This document shows, in pieces, positions 48,185-57,356 of a stretch of 64,000 nt of DNA. Positions within the stretch are counted from its first letter, which is position 1. Each line of letters starts with the position of its first letter. The stretch covers positions 40,155 through 104,154 of the forward strand of contig JAGGDU010000179.1 of NCBI GenBank assembly GCA_018457135.1, written 5' to 3'. Made by a program: the position numbers and the translations under genes. This stretch comes from Trichodesmium erythraeum GBRTRLIN201. GTDB taxonomy: Bacteria > Cyanobacteriota > Cyanobacteriia > Cyanobacteriales > Microcoleaceae. The notes below the pieces were generated by a model that ran no database searches, was not told the DNA's origin, and saw nothing but the letters and a program-made list of their open reading frames with translations.

Positions 48185-51095
48185 TCAAATGCTTCGTATA
48201 GTAGTAAACTGTAAACTTCACTGGATACTTCCCTGTCATAGCCGCAGCGAATTTACTAGCCTCTTCCCAATGATTCCATGCCTGAAATGGGAGATGCCCC
48301 GTATAATGCGTATCTAAGCTAAAAGTTAGTTCAGAGTAAGACAACTGTTTTTCTCCTGAACGCCATCCGACTTCATTACCAAATGCTTCGTATACTTCCC
48401 TGTCATACTCTCCTTTTCCACCCAAACTCTGATAAATTTTTTTTTGGACGGAAAAACCAAACTTACCATGGCTATATTTTACCCAAAGTTGGTCTATGTA
48501 CTCAAGTGTTAACCGTGGAATCTCCCTATCATCATAAATAAAAGATGTTACACCATCAGAACCTTGAAATTTTATTAATTCAGGAAAAATTACTGTTGTT
48601 TGATAAAAAATTACTAGTGTCTCCTCATCAGCTTTTCTCCATTCACTTTGACGCAAATATTCTTCCAAATTATTATGACGCAAATATTCTTCCAAATTAT
48701 TATCCTGTAGCAGTTCTTCTAGTTCAGTTTTGATTTCCTTAAGTTCAGACCAATAAGCAGCATGGGCTAAATTATAATAGTGCACACCCTGATTATCATA
48801 ATAGAAGGATAACGTTGAAGACAACCCCTGTCGAAATCGCTCAGGATTTTCTTTATGGGCAAACTTTAACCGGAAAATCTCACGCCATCTTTTCCAGTTT
48901 TGATTGGGTATTGTACCCCACAACTTAAACAATTTTTCTGAACCTTTTTCATAGAAAGAATAAGCTTCAGGAGCTTTAGGTAATTTAATACTCGAAATAA
49001 TAGGAGGCAACACTCGTGAAACCTGATAAACACGCTCAGGTTCTTCTACTTCTGAACTAACTTCTATCAAACTTAAATCAATCCCTCTTTTAAGTTGTTC
49101 TTTACAACCAGAAATAGACTCACAAACTACCTCTAAAGCTGACATCGGTACAGGAATTTCAAACACCAAACAATGACTCAATACCTGAATCATTTTTTCA
49201 TCAATTTGTTCATAAAGTTCAGGCCAAATAATTTTCCCCTGCCAATCTTCAGAACTAGATTCAAGTTTACTTAACTTCCCGTCAATATCCCCACAAGCAA
49301 GTACATCTTTATCCAACCATTCCAATAAACGAGGATTTCCGTTGGCAAGTTTTAACGCTCTTTCAATTAATTGTTTATCAATTTTTCCCGAATTAAAATT
49401 CTCCAGACGTTTCAAATTTTTCTCTAAATCAGCTTTGCGAAATGCTTCTAAACCTTGTACCCAAAACTCACTTAATAACTCAAATTGAAACTTATAACGA
49501 GAAGTAATAATAATTTTTTCCCTCGCACCTACTTCCTGAATTGCCCAAATTAAAGCATTTAAAACTTCTGCTGCTTTAGGCTTCAAAACATATCCACCTT
49601 GACGAGGTTCAAGATTCCATTCAAAGTCATCAAACAGGAAAAGAAAAGGTTTTGCTCCAGCTTCACTTAAATTTTCAAATAAATCTCGCAACCTATATTT
49701 GAGTTCATTTTGATTATCTTTTAAGGCAAAACGCAGGTCAGCATCTTTCAATTTATCTGCCAATTTTTCCACTAAATTAGAATTATCAATTTGTCGCCAC
49801 CATGAAACCCTTTCATATTCCGATAAACGCTCCCAAAGTCGAGAAGCAATGGTACTTTTTCCCAAACCTCCCATACCATGAATTAACACTCCCAACTTAT
49901 CAGAATCTAACTTAAAAGTACGGAGACAATTTTGTAACTGACGACGACGACCAACAAAATTTTCACGAGTGGCCACCCTAAGTTTACCTTCTGGGTCTCT
50001 AAATTCAATGGTTTTCTGGTAACGGGGTGCTGGTTTCCGACCTCGTTTTCTCAAAGGGGTTACCAACGCTCCCGGTAAACTACCCGCTACATAAAGTCGT
50101 AATTTATGCCAATCTCTAGCTTCAACCTCAATTAATTCCTGGTAAGTTTCCCCTAATGCTTCCGTTACCCCTTTACCAAAGGACAACCCCTGATATAGCT
50201 TTGCTGCTGCTTTTGTTGCTTCTGTATCTAAAACCCAACCGCCCCATCCTAAAACTGCTGTTGCACCTTGACTTAATAAAGATTCTGCCATTGATGGAAC
50301 ATTTTCGTGATGTGAATATCCACTCCGACAACCCGATAAAAAAATTAGTTTCGGGTGCTGAAATTGTAATTCTTTAGCAATATCTTCCGCACTGCTATAT
50401 TTTGCTTCCCCATATTCTGTCTCAGTAATAAAGCAAGGTTTGCCATGCTCAAAAGTTGCATGACCTGTGAGATGAACAACATCGAAAAAATTCTCTTCCT
50501 GGCTTTCCACCAGATAACCTAACTCAGTCAAACAACCACTTTCTTCTACTTCTAAAAACAAAGGCGATCTTTTGGTTGCTTCCAAAATACTTCCCTCCTC
50601 CGCTTCAAAATCAAGTTCACGAAAATAGTCTCCCGTGTTGCGGGGGGAACTTGCCATAAACACCACATTTAATGCTCGGTTATTAGGTTGATTTTGAAAA
50701 GAAAGTTGTTGACTATCGGTCACCCAACGAACAGGAATAATAGCAGGTTTACGCTGAACTAAAAATTCTTGACCATCATGGAGCAACTCCCAAGGTAAAT
50801 GAGCTAATCTTTCTGAAGTAGAAATAGCTAAAACAATTCCTTCCCGTTGATATTTATCAAGTTCTTGTCGAAAAATACGATTATTTCCATCCAACCAGTT
50901 ATAAAGTGTTTGACCAGTTTTGGCGTAGTCTTCTGGTAGTCTTGTATTATAAATACTATCTATTTTTTTGATGACATCAGAAGTTTCTGTCAAAGATAAT
51001 TGATAAGATTGGTAATCATTGGGATTATTCCAAAAGTATCGGACTTCAGCATAATTATCCCCTATTAATTTTAAATCTAAGTGAAGAATTTGCAT
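48156..51095 (-). CDS. CHAT-domain protease fused to NB-ARC-type STAND ATPase
   Basis: 979 residues. Residues 85-345: CHAT (caspase-like) domain with catalytic His212 in VVHLTGHATF and Cys256 in LIFLSGCRSGYS. Residues 378-620: NB-ARC NTPase with Walker A GMGGLGKST at 407-415, Walker B FLFLFDD at 484-490, sensor TSR at 531-533 and a GNPRLLEWLD motif like the plant GLPL motif. A winged-helix-like part and a long helical C-terminus follow; no TPR or WD repeats are obvious, so the sensor is not a familiar repeat. Caspase-like CHAT plus STAND suggests a signal-activated protease of a conflict or cell-death system. The ATG is 2 nt after the stop of the upstream small gene, with GAAGGAAA as ribosome binding site. 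The last residues lie in the Uma2 relic and may be a chance tail. Confidence 0.92.
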   Translation of the reverse strand: MQILHLDLKLIGDNYAEVRYFWNNPNDYQSYQLSLTETSDVIKKIDSIYNTRLPEDYAKTGQTLYNWLDGNNRIFRQELDKYQREGIVLAISTSERLAHLPWELLHDGQEFLVQRKPAIIPVRWVTDSQQLSFQNQPNNRALNVVFMASSPRNTGDYFRELDFEAEEGSILEATKRSPLFLEVEESGCLTELGYLVESQEENFFDVVHLTGHATFEHGKPCFITETEYGEAKYSSAEDIAKELQFQHPKLIFLSGCRSGYSHHENVPSMAESLLSQGATAVLGWGGWVLDTEATKAAAKLYQGLSFGKGVTEALGETYQELIEVEARDWHKLRLYVAGSLPGALVTPLRKRGRKPAPRYQKTIEFRDPEGKLRVATRENFVGRRRQLQNCLRTFKLDSDKLGVLIHGMGGLGKSTIASRLWERLSEYERVSWWRQIDNSNLVEKLADKLKDADLRFALKDNQNELKYRLRDLFENLSEAGAKPFLFLFDDFEWNLEPRQGGYVLKPKAAEVLNALIWAIQEVGAREKIIITSRYKFQFELLSEFWVQGLEAFRKADLEKNLKRLENFNSGKIDKQLIERALKLANGNPRLLEWLDKDVLACGDIDGKLSKLESSSEDWQGKIIWPELYEQIDEKMIQVLSHCLVFEIPVPMSALEVVCESISGCKEQLKRGIDLSLIEVSSEVEEPERVYQVSRVLPPIISSIKLPKAPEAYSFYEKGSEKLFKLWGTIPNQNWKRWREIFRLKFAHKENPERFRQGLSSTLSFYYDNQGVHYYNLAHAAYWSELKEIKTELEELLQDNNLEEYLRHNNLEEYLRQSEWRKADEETLVIFYQTTVIFPELIKFQGSDGVTSFIYDDREIPRLTLEYIDQLWVKYSHGKFGFSVQKKIYQSLGGKGEYDREVYEAFGNEVGWRSGEKQLSYSELTFSLDTHYTGHLPFQAWNHWEEASKFAAAMTGKYPVKFTVYYYTKHLIRYPRNMEI
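48650..48703 (-). repeat. 27-base tandem duplication in the CHAT/STAND gene
   Basis: Two exact copies of a 27-base unit (starts at 48650 and 48677) encode NNLEEYLRH followed by NNLEEYLRQ in the helical C-terminal region. In-frame, so the protein is lengthened by nine residues without disruption. Confidence 0.85.
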
Positions 51096-51097
51096 AA

Positions 51098-51433
51098 TTA
51101 TTTTCCTTCGAAACTTTCCAAAATATCTTTAATTTGTTCTACAGTTGCACCTTGAAGTACAACTCGCTTTTCTCCAGACACAATTTCGACCTTCTCTAGT
51201 TTTTTCTCATGTTTTTTGTAACACTGAAAAATCTTCTCTGCAATGCTTAGAGTATTATTAATAATGATAGAAGTTCCTGAACCAATTCCAACTATTGTCA
51301 GAATCGTTGCTAAAGTATCACCTTTTTCATAGCCATCTCCATCTATTTTATAGCTACCTTCTATACCTTCAATGGCTAGAATTTCTTTAGTAGCTTGGAC
51401 AGCATCTAACCCATCAATAGCTATTTTGAGCAT
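51098..51433 (-). CDS. EACC1-like small membrane component, partner of the CHAT/STAND protein
   Basis: 111 residues. Layout: a beta/alpha N-terminal part (MLKIAIDGLDAVQATKEIL, then EGIEGSYKIDGDGYEKGD), a hydrophobic Gly-rich segment ATILTIVGIGSGTSIIINN (about residues 42-61) that could enter the membrane, a basic helix, and a C-terminal beta-beta-alpha piece VEIVSGEKRVVLQGATVEQI with KDILESFEG. This order (short fold, membrane-like GSG segment, then a strand pair with a V.L.G.T.E....L helix) is that of effector-associated constant component 1 (EACC1), described beside proteases and STAND ATPases in predicted conflict systems. Assignment from memory of the family pattern. Ends 2 nt before the CHAT gene, so the two are surely co-translated. 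Confidence 0.7.
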   Translation of the reverse strand: MLKIAIDGLDAVQATKEILAIEGIEGSYKIDGDGYEKGDTLATILTIVGIGSGTSIIINNTLSIAEKIFQCYKKHEKKLEKVEIVSGEKRVVLQGATVEQIKDILESFEGK

Positions 51434-51713
51434 TGTTCAACTACCTTATTTTTGTGTTTGACTATAATTATACCTCACCCTTTAAGGTTAGGCTTTATCA
51501 ACATCTTTCTTTTCATAAAATTTGAGAAAAGAGAGAAGTTATATATTTGCCATAGAAATTGATGATACTTCAGAATTTCACTCAAGTACAGTGCTAGTAG
51601 CACTATATTTTATTAACAAAAAAAAATCTTAACAAGAGAATAATTAGGCAAATTTTCTAGGATAGAATATCAAGATAAAAAAATATTATTTGCCGCCCTA
51701 AAAATTATAAACT

Positions 51714-53135
51714 TTAAAAAGAACGCCTCCAATTAAAGAACTGCTCTAACAAATTTTGCTGGGATAAATTCTTGGCATATTTCTGCTTTTTCAACAATAA
51801 ACCTGCCTTACTATTCACCTCAGATAAAGTCGGATAAACATGAATCCCAGTCAAAGCAGAAACCGGCAAATTATTCGACATTGCTAAAACAATTTCATGG
51901 ATTAACTCACCAGCAGAAATACCAACTAAATGTGCTCCTAAAATTTCCCCATTACCTTTAGTAATAATCTTACAAAATCCATTTGTAGCTGCCTCAGCTT
52001 GGGCGCGGTCTACACCAGAAAAAGGTTGCTTCAATACACAAACATCATCTCCATAACGTTCTTTTGCCTGCTGTTCTGTTAACCCTACCCTTGCCAACTC
52101 TGGGTCAGTAAAAGTTGCCCAAGGAATAACCCGATAATTAACTTTACTAATAGGAAAAAATAACGCATTTGTTAAAGCAACAACCGCTTCATAACCAGCC
52201 ACATGAGTAAACTGATAACCGCCAATTACATCTCCACAAGCATAAATTTTAGAATTAGTAGTTTGCAACTTTTCATTAACAATAATTCCTTGCTTTCCTA
52301 CTTCTACACCAGCAACTTCTAAATTCAAAGATTCTACATTAGGCAACCTACCACCAGCAAATAAAATTTCATCAACTATAATATTTTTTCCACCCGCAGT
52401 TACTTGCTTTTTCCCATCCACAACTTCCACTTTTTCTGCTCTAACTTCCTTTAAAATATTAATCCCTTCCGACTCAAATTGTTTCTGTACAACTAGAGCC
52501 GCTTCGGGTTCTTCCTTCGGTAAAATATGACTTTTACTAGAGATAATAGTCACATTACTACCAAGACGAGAAAAAGCTTGACCCAACTCACAACCTATTG
52601 GGCCGGCACCAATTATTGCTAAATTATTTGGTCGTTGTTTTAGATCAAATACTTTTTCATTTGTTAAAAAATCAGCAGAATTTAATCCTTCAAAAGATGG
52701 AATTGCAGGTCGAGAACCTGTGGAAATAACAAAAGCTCTTGCTGTTAATTTTTGACCATTAACTTCAAAAGTTTTTTGATCTATAAATTCACCTTCCCCA
52801 AAAATAACTTCAACACCCAAACCTCGAAATCTTTCTGGTGAATCATGGGGTTGAATATTAGCTATTACTTGTTGAACATGACTAGTTACTTTAGCAAATT
52901 CAATTTCTGGAGGCTGGGTATAAATGCCAAATCTAGCAGCATTTTTTACTTGATAAGCAACACGAGAAGCATGAATTAAAGACTTACTAGGAACACAACC
53001 AAACCATAAACAATCACCTCCTAATTTATCCCTTTCTACTAATGCTACTTTAGCTTTTAATTGAGCTGCAGCAGAAGCTACTACTAAGCCAGCAGAACCA
53101 CCACCAATAATGACAATATCATATTTAACTGCCAT
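51714..53135 (-). CDS. Mercuric-reductase-like pyridine nucleotide-disulfide oxidoreductase
   Basis: 473 residues. FAD-binding GGGSAGLVVASAAAQLKAKV at the N-terminus, the redox disulfide in GGDCLWFGCVPSKSLI (Cys42 and Cys47 region), the NAD(P)-binding GAGPIGCELGQAFSRLGSNV and the second FAD contact IYACGDVIGGYQFTHVA. The C-terminal dimerisation domain carries the His-Glu pair region GIHVYPTLSEVNSKAGLL. It resembles the mercuric reductase / lipoamide dehydrogenase group; the heavy-metal-binding N-terminal domain and the C-terminal Cys pair of true MerA are absent, so the substrate is unknown. AGAGG precedes the ATG. It is intact and stands alone. Confidence 0.93.
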   Translation of the reverse strand: MAVKYDIVIIGGGSAGLVVASAAAQLKAKVALVERDKLGGDCLWFGCVPSKSLIHASRVAYQVKNAARFGIYTQPPEIEFAKVTSHVQQVIANIQPHDSPERFRGLGVEVIFGEGEFIDQKTFEVNGQKLTARAFVISTGSRPAIPSFEGLNSADFLTNEKVFDLKQRPNNLAIIGAGPIGCELGQAFSRLGSNVTIISSKSHILPKEEPEAALVVQKQFESEGINILKEVRAEKVEVVDGKKQVTAGGKNIIVDEILFAGGRLPNVESLNLEVAGVEVGKQGIIVNEKLQTTNSKIYACGDVIGGYQFTHVAGYEAVVALTNALFFPISKVNYRVIPWATFTDPELARVGLTEQQAKERYGDDVCVLKQPFSGVDRAQAEAATNGFCKIITKGNGEILGAHLVGISAGELIHEIVLAMSNNLPVSALTGIHVYPTLSEVNSKAGLLLKKQKYAKNLSQQNLLEQFFNWRRSF

Positions 53136-54021
53136 AATTTTACCTCTATCTATCAGTTACTAGTTATTATTTATTAGTTATTATATATCAATTTTTAGTA
53201 ATTTTTGAAATTTGAGTATAACAATATTAAGAGTTATTTTTTATGCCCTTTACAAGGGATGTTTAAGATCTAATTTTCTAGTGAAAAAAAATACTAATTA
53301 CCAGGATAAAGATTTGACTGTTAGTTATTAGCTCATTAAGTAAGTTAGTATGACAACTTTTCCCTATATAACAAAATTAAATAAATTATTTACTCAATTT
53401 TTGGGAGAAACTTAGAATTAGTATATAAATCTTGATATATTTAACATTTTTCATGTCTACTCACTGATTAAACTGAAGAATGAATTAGTCTTCAAGAAGA
53501 ATTAAAATTTCTTTTTTTTAGTATTCGAGAGGAAATAAATTAGTCATCATCTAACTTTAGTACTTGCTTGAATTTATTCAAAAGTTGTTTGCCTAAAATT
53601 TTACGACAAGTTGGGTGCTGAATGGGAGATAGCTGAATGTTCAGATAGGAACAATAAGTAGGAGAGAAAAACAAAGAAACTCAAGTTAATAATAAGTTTT
53701 TTTTTACTGACAGAAAAATTTACCAATAAACTACTTAATTATAGTAATTTGTAATTTTTTTTATATAGCCTTTTACCTAATTAATAAATTTTACCTACCA
53801 CAATATTGAATGATTACAATATTAACTAGGTAGGTATAAATAAAGATTAAAAGCAAGGGTGAAAAATAACCTATAAGCAATTTATCAATAAGTTATCACC
53901 ATTTTTTATCTCCATTGTTATTAGATACATAATTAAACTTACTTACTTAGTATTATATGATAAAATACTAAGTATTAATAAAAACATGAAAACATGAGAT
54001 TAATAATTTAACTATCTTAAT
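53136..54021. other. Spacer
   Basis: Nearly 900 AT-rich bases between two minus-strand genes. No gene, RNA or strong hairpin found. Direct words such as TACTAAGTATTAATA near 53960 are low-complexity. Confidence 0.4.
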
Positions 54022-54489
54022 TTATACACCTTCTACAGTGGGTTTTGAAGTTGTATTTTCCTGAGAATTTTTGAAAAATTTTGTACTTATCCAAGATGTT
54101 AAAATATGAGATAATAAGCCGAAAGGTCCGGCAAACAAACAAAGAATTATTGAGTGGAAAGTCCAAACACCTGTACGTTGTCCTTCCCAATAAATCCAAC
54201 GACCAACAAATAAATCCATAACTAAAAAATGAACCCATCCTGTTGCTGCGGCTGATTCTTCTCCAAAGAATTTAGCAATATCTGACAAAGTAGGATTGGA
54301 TAAAGCTGCTGCAGATTCAGGGGTAAGGCTACTAATAAGTAGATAAAGATAAACGACTACTAATAATATAAAAGGAATAAAAGATTCCATGATTTTACGA
54401 GTTACTTTCCAGTTAGGCAAAAATATAATTAATGCCCAGAATGGTAATACAAAGAAATTAGCACTGTTGAAAATTAAATCAATTGTCAT
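54022..54489 (-). CDS. ABA4-like membrane protein (DUF4281)
   Basis: 155 residues, four membrane segments: FNSANFFVLPFWALIIFLPN, FIPFILLVVVYLYLLISSL, a central stretch WVHFLVMDLFVGRWIYWEGQ and FHSIILCLFAGPFGLLSHIL. The motif GWVHFLxxDLFVGRW and the following LFAGPFGLLxH are the hallmark of the ABA4-like family. In plants ABA4 is needed for neoxanthin formation; in cyanobacteria the role is unknown, perhaps in carotenoid or membrane chemistry. The start is supported by GTGGAGT 12 bases upstream. The gene is divergent from the serpin relics that follow. Confidence 0.88.
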   Translation of the reverse strand: MTIDLIFNSANFFVLPFWALIIFLPNWKVTRKIMESFIPFILLVVVYLYLLISSLTPESAAALSNPTLSDIAKFFGEESAAATGWVHFLVMDLFVGRWIYWEGQRTGVWTFHSIILCLFAGPFGLLSHILTSWISTKFFKNSQENTTSKPTVEGV

Positions 54490-54520
54490 TGTTATTTATT
54501 GACTCCACTAAGGTAATAAA

Positions 54521-55839
54521 ATGTTAAGAGAACTTATAAATAAATGTTATTCTATTTTTGTCAAAATGTCTTTAGGGATAATTGCTTTAATTGTAATTAT
54601 TGGGGTCTATTATTTACCAGGAGCTGTTATTAAGTTAAAAAATAAAATAATTATACCGATAATCAAACTAGTTATATGCAGAATAAGTTAGTTCAAAGGG
54701 GATCTATGGACATGATTAAGAAATTAGTTTCTGTTAATAATAAATTTGCTTTTCAGCTATTTTGAAAAATTCAGAAATCAGGCTTAAATGAAAATATCTT
54801 GATATCGCTGAGTAGTATAGCGATCGCTCTATCAATGACTTACAATGGCGCTAGTGGTAAAACTCAAGAAGTGATGGCTAAAACTCTAAATTTTGAGAGA
54901 ATGAGTTTAGAGGAAATTAATCAGGCAAACAAAGACTTAGGCATTTTATTAAAAAGTTTAAATACAGATATTGAATTAGATATTGCTAACTCAATATGAG
55001 AAAAAAAAAGGAATATATTTCTCTTCAAGTTTTTTAGACAATAATCAATTTTTTTTATAAGAGTCAAGTCAATTTTATTCATTTTAATTATCTTCAAACA
55101 CTAAAAATTATTAATGATTGGGTTAAGGATTATACCAAATAAAAAATTGATAAATTGTTTGAAAAAATAGATACTAATGCGGTCATGATTTTGTTAAATG
55201 TGATTTATTTTAAGGGTAATTGTAATAAAAGTTTTGCAGAAAATTATACTAAATAATTACCGTTTTATCTGCAAAATGGAAGTCAAAAAAAATCCAATTA
55301 TGTTCCAATTATCAAGACATTTATATTACGAAAATGAAGGTTTTTAGGAAGTGAGTGTGTCCTATAAAAAAGGTCTGGTTAGTATGTATATATTTCTTCC
55401 CAGGGAACAAGTAGGTTTAGAGTAATTTTATCAATTTCTGAATGAAGAAAACTAGAAAAATTGGATGCTAAAGTTTAAGTATGACTAAATTAATTTAGGT
55501 TTGCCAAAATTGAAAAATGAATATAAAGTTACTTTCAATAATGCATTGAAATCTTTGGGAATGAAAATAGCTTTTGATGAAATTGCAGCAGATTTTTCTG
55601 GTATGCGCCCCATTCCACCAAATTTATATATCAGTAAAGTTAAAGATAAAACATTTGTTGAAGTGAATGAAACAGGAACAGAAGCAGCAGCAGTTACCGG
55701 TGTTGAACCAATGTTAACTTCTGGCCCTACAGTACAAGCTGTCGATATGTTAATTAGTCGCCCCTTCTTTTTTGCGATGAGAGATAATGATTCTGGAACT
55801 ATTTTGTTTATGGGAGAAATTACAAATCCCAAAATTTAA
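54521..55839 (+). pseudogene. Serpin (serine protease inhibitor) pseudogene, copy 1
   Basis: An N-terminal anchor (MLRELINKCYSIFVKMSLGI and a hydrophobic run IIALIVIIGVYYLPG, 54521-54690) is followed by decayed serpin sequence: MIKKLVSVNNKFAFQLF, SLSSIAIALSMTYNGASGKT, NAVMILLNVIYFKGNCNKSF, then a better-preserved C-terminus from 55501: SLGMKIAFDEIAADFSGM and the hinge/reactive-loop part KTFVEVNETGTEAAAVTGVE, ending FFFAMRDNDSGTILFMGEIT with NPKI. These are the breach and shutter blocks of the serpin fold; the hinge EVNETGTEAAA is near-perfect for an inhibitory serpin. More than ten stops or frameshifts make it dead. Cyanobacterial serpins are uncommon. Confidence 0.85.
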
Positions 55840-55883
55840 TCAAAAAGGGAAAAGGGAATAGAAAATCAAGGTAGGGATATGAA

Positions 55884-56330
55884 GTTAATTTAGATTTGCC
55901 AAAATTGAAAACTGAATATAAAATAACTCTCAATGAGAAACTGAAATTATGAGGAATGGAAATGGCTTTTAAAGGCAAAGTAGATTTTTCTGAAATTAGT
56001 TAGGTCTCAATTATCCCATTTTCAGAAAATGAAAAGAATAAACTTTAATAGGGCGTACTGACAATTGATAACTAAAATAAGTCTACTGAAGAAAAAAATG
56101 TTCAAATAAATTATCAATAAGTTTTCTGGTATTTCTAGCAAAATGTCTATAGGAGTAATTATTTTCATTGTAATTCTTGGATTATTTAAATCCCCTAATT
56201 TACTAGTGCCTATAGTAATTTTCAGAAATCGGAAACTTGATACTGACTAAGTATACAAGTAAAATTCAGAATAAATTAGCCCAAAAAGGAGATGAAAATA
56301 CTGTCAAAGTCCAAGCTGATATAAGGGTAT
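55884..56330 (+). pseudogene. Remnants of further serpin copies
   Basis: 55884-56049 reads VNLDLPKLKTEYKITLNEKL and GMEMAFKGKVDFSEIS, paralleling LPKLKNEYKVTFNNALKSLG and FDEIAADFSGM of copy 1. Then 56098-56290 parallels the N-terminal anchor: IINKFSGISSKMSIGVIIFI with VILGLFKSPNLLVPIV, and YTSKIQNKLAQKGDE in pieces. The C-terminal fragment comes before the N-terminal fragment, so these are the end of a second copy and the start of a third, and the locus was once a tandem serpin array. Confidence 0.75.
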
Positions 56331-57196
56331 AGGGTGGGGTTTTAAAGCTACTATTTGCAAGTTTAGAACCAGCCTGAGCTTTTTAATGGCTACGTTAAAA
56401 ATCAATATGCTTACAACTTCTTTATGACTTTGTAGCTCTATCTTTAGCTATTAAATATTCTATTTTGAGATTGAAATTGTGCCTATATTGACAATATTTT
56501 TAATATTATAAATGTGACTATTATCCTAGAAATAAGTTTTTTTTAAAACATTAAAATAAGCTTATTTTTTTATAGATACTAACAATAATTATTGTGAAAA
56601 ATTTCATTTAATATGACAAAATTTATCTGTTAAATTAAGATTATTACTAACTCAAGGTAAAGCAGCAGTAATTAGATAATATCCATTTACAATCATATTA
56701 AAGGAGGTCTCTAAACTAACACAAAAGTATCAACTTAAGTACGACTATAGTGAAAAATTATCTGGGCTAGCTTTTCTCAGTAATTAGACAAAGTTATTTG
56801 CTTAATTATAAATTATAATATCTAGGCTGGATGGGGGTTAAAAATTAATTTTGTGTAATTAATTTTGTCTAATCTATTATGACTAAAGTATAGTTTTTTT
56901 CTTTTTTTTTACTTCCTATTTCCCAAATTACTAATCTGTAGGGATATTATATACAAAGTCTCTACCTACTTCCTCAAAAATGAAGTTAAGGTAATTAGCT
57001 AAAATCACTATCACAGTAACATCATTAATTATTCTAGATATAGAATAAATTAAGTAAAATCTATAGTTATTAAAATAATTCAAATGTTGCTTTTTGCTAA
57101 ATTTTTCCGGTTTTTTCTTCTTGAAGTTTACATTTTCAATTCTGGAGGTACTGATAATTGATAACGGATAACTAAAATGGCCGAATCTAATAAATC
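56331..57196. other. Spacer after the serpin array
   Basis: About 870 bases with no gene. Contains a short repeat phrase GGTACTGATAATTGATAACG (57145) that is close to ACTGACAATTGATAACTAAA (56058), flanking the decayed region on both sides, possibly a decayed duplication of the leader. Confidence 0.35.
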
Positions 57197-57314
57197 AGGA
57201 CTTACCCATCCACCACGAAAATATTAGCTTGAAATTACTATCCTGATGGACTGCTCCGCAAAGGCTGCCCCTAGTAATAACAGAAACTACTATGTTTTTT
57301 TTTGCGCAAGTCCT
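57197..57314. repeat. Small palindromic (MITE-like) element, copy D
   Basis: 118 bases with ends AGGACTT (57197-57203, continuing ACCC) and AAGTCCT (57308-57314, preceded by TTGCGC). The right end matches the single TACGCAAGTCC at 8236. It ends 43 bases before the kinase start codon, so it may influence that gene's leader. Confidence 0.5.
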
Positions 57315-57356
57315 ATAAATAGAACTTAATTTAGGCTGAAATTACCAATTGTTTTT

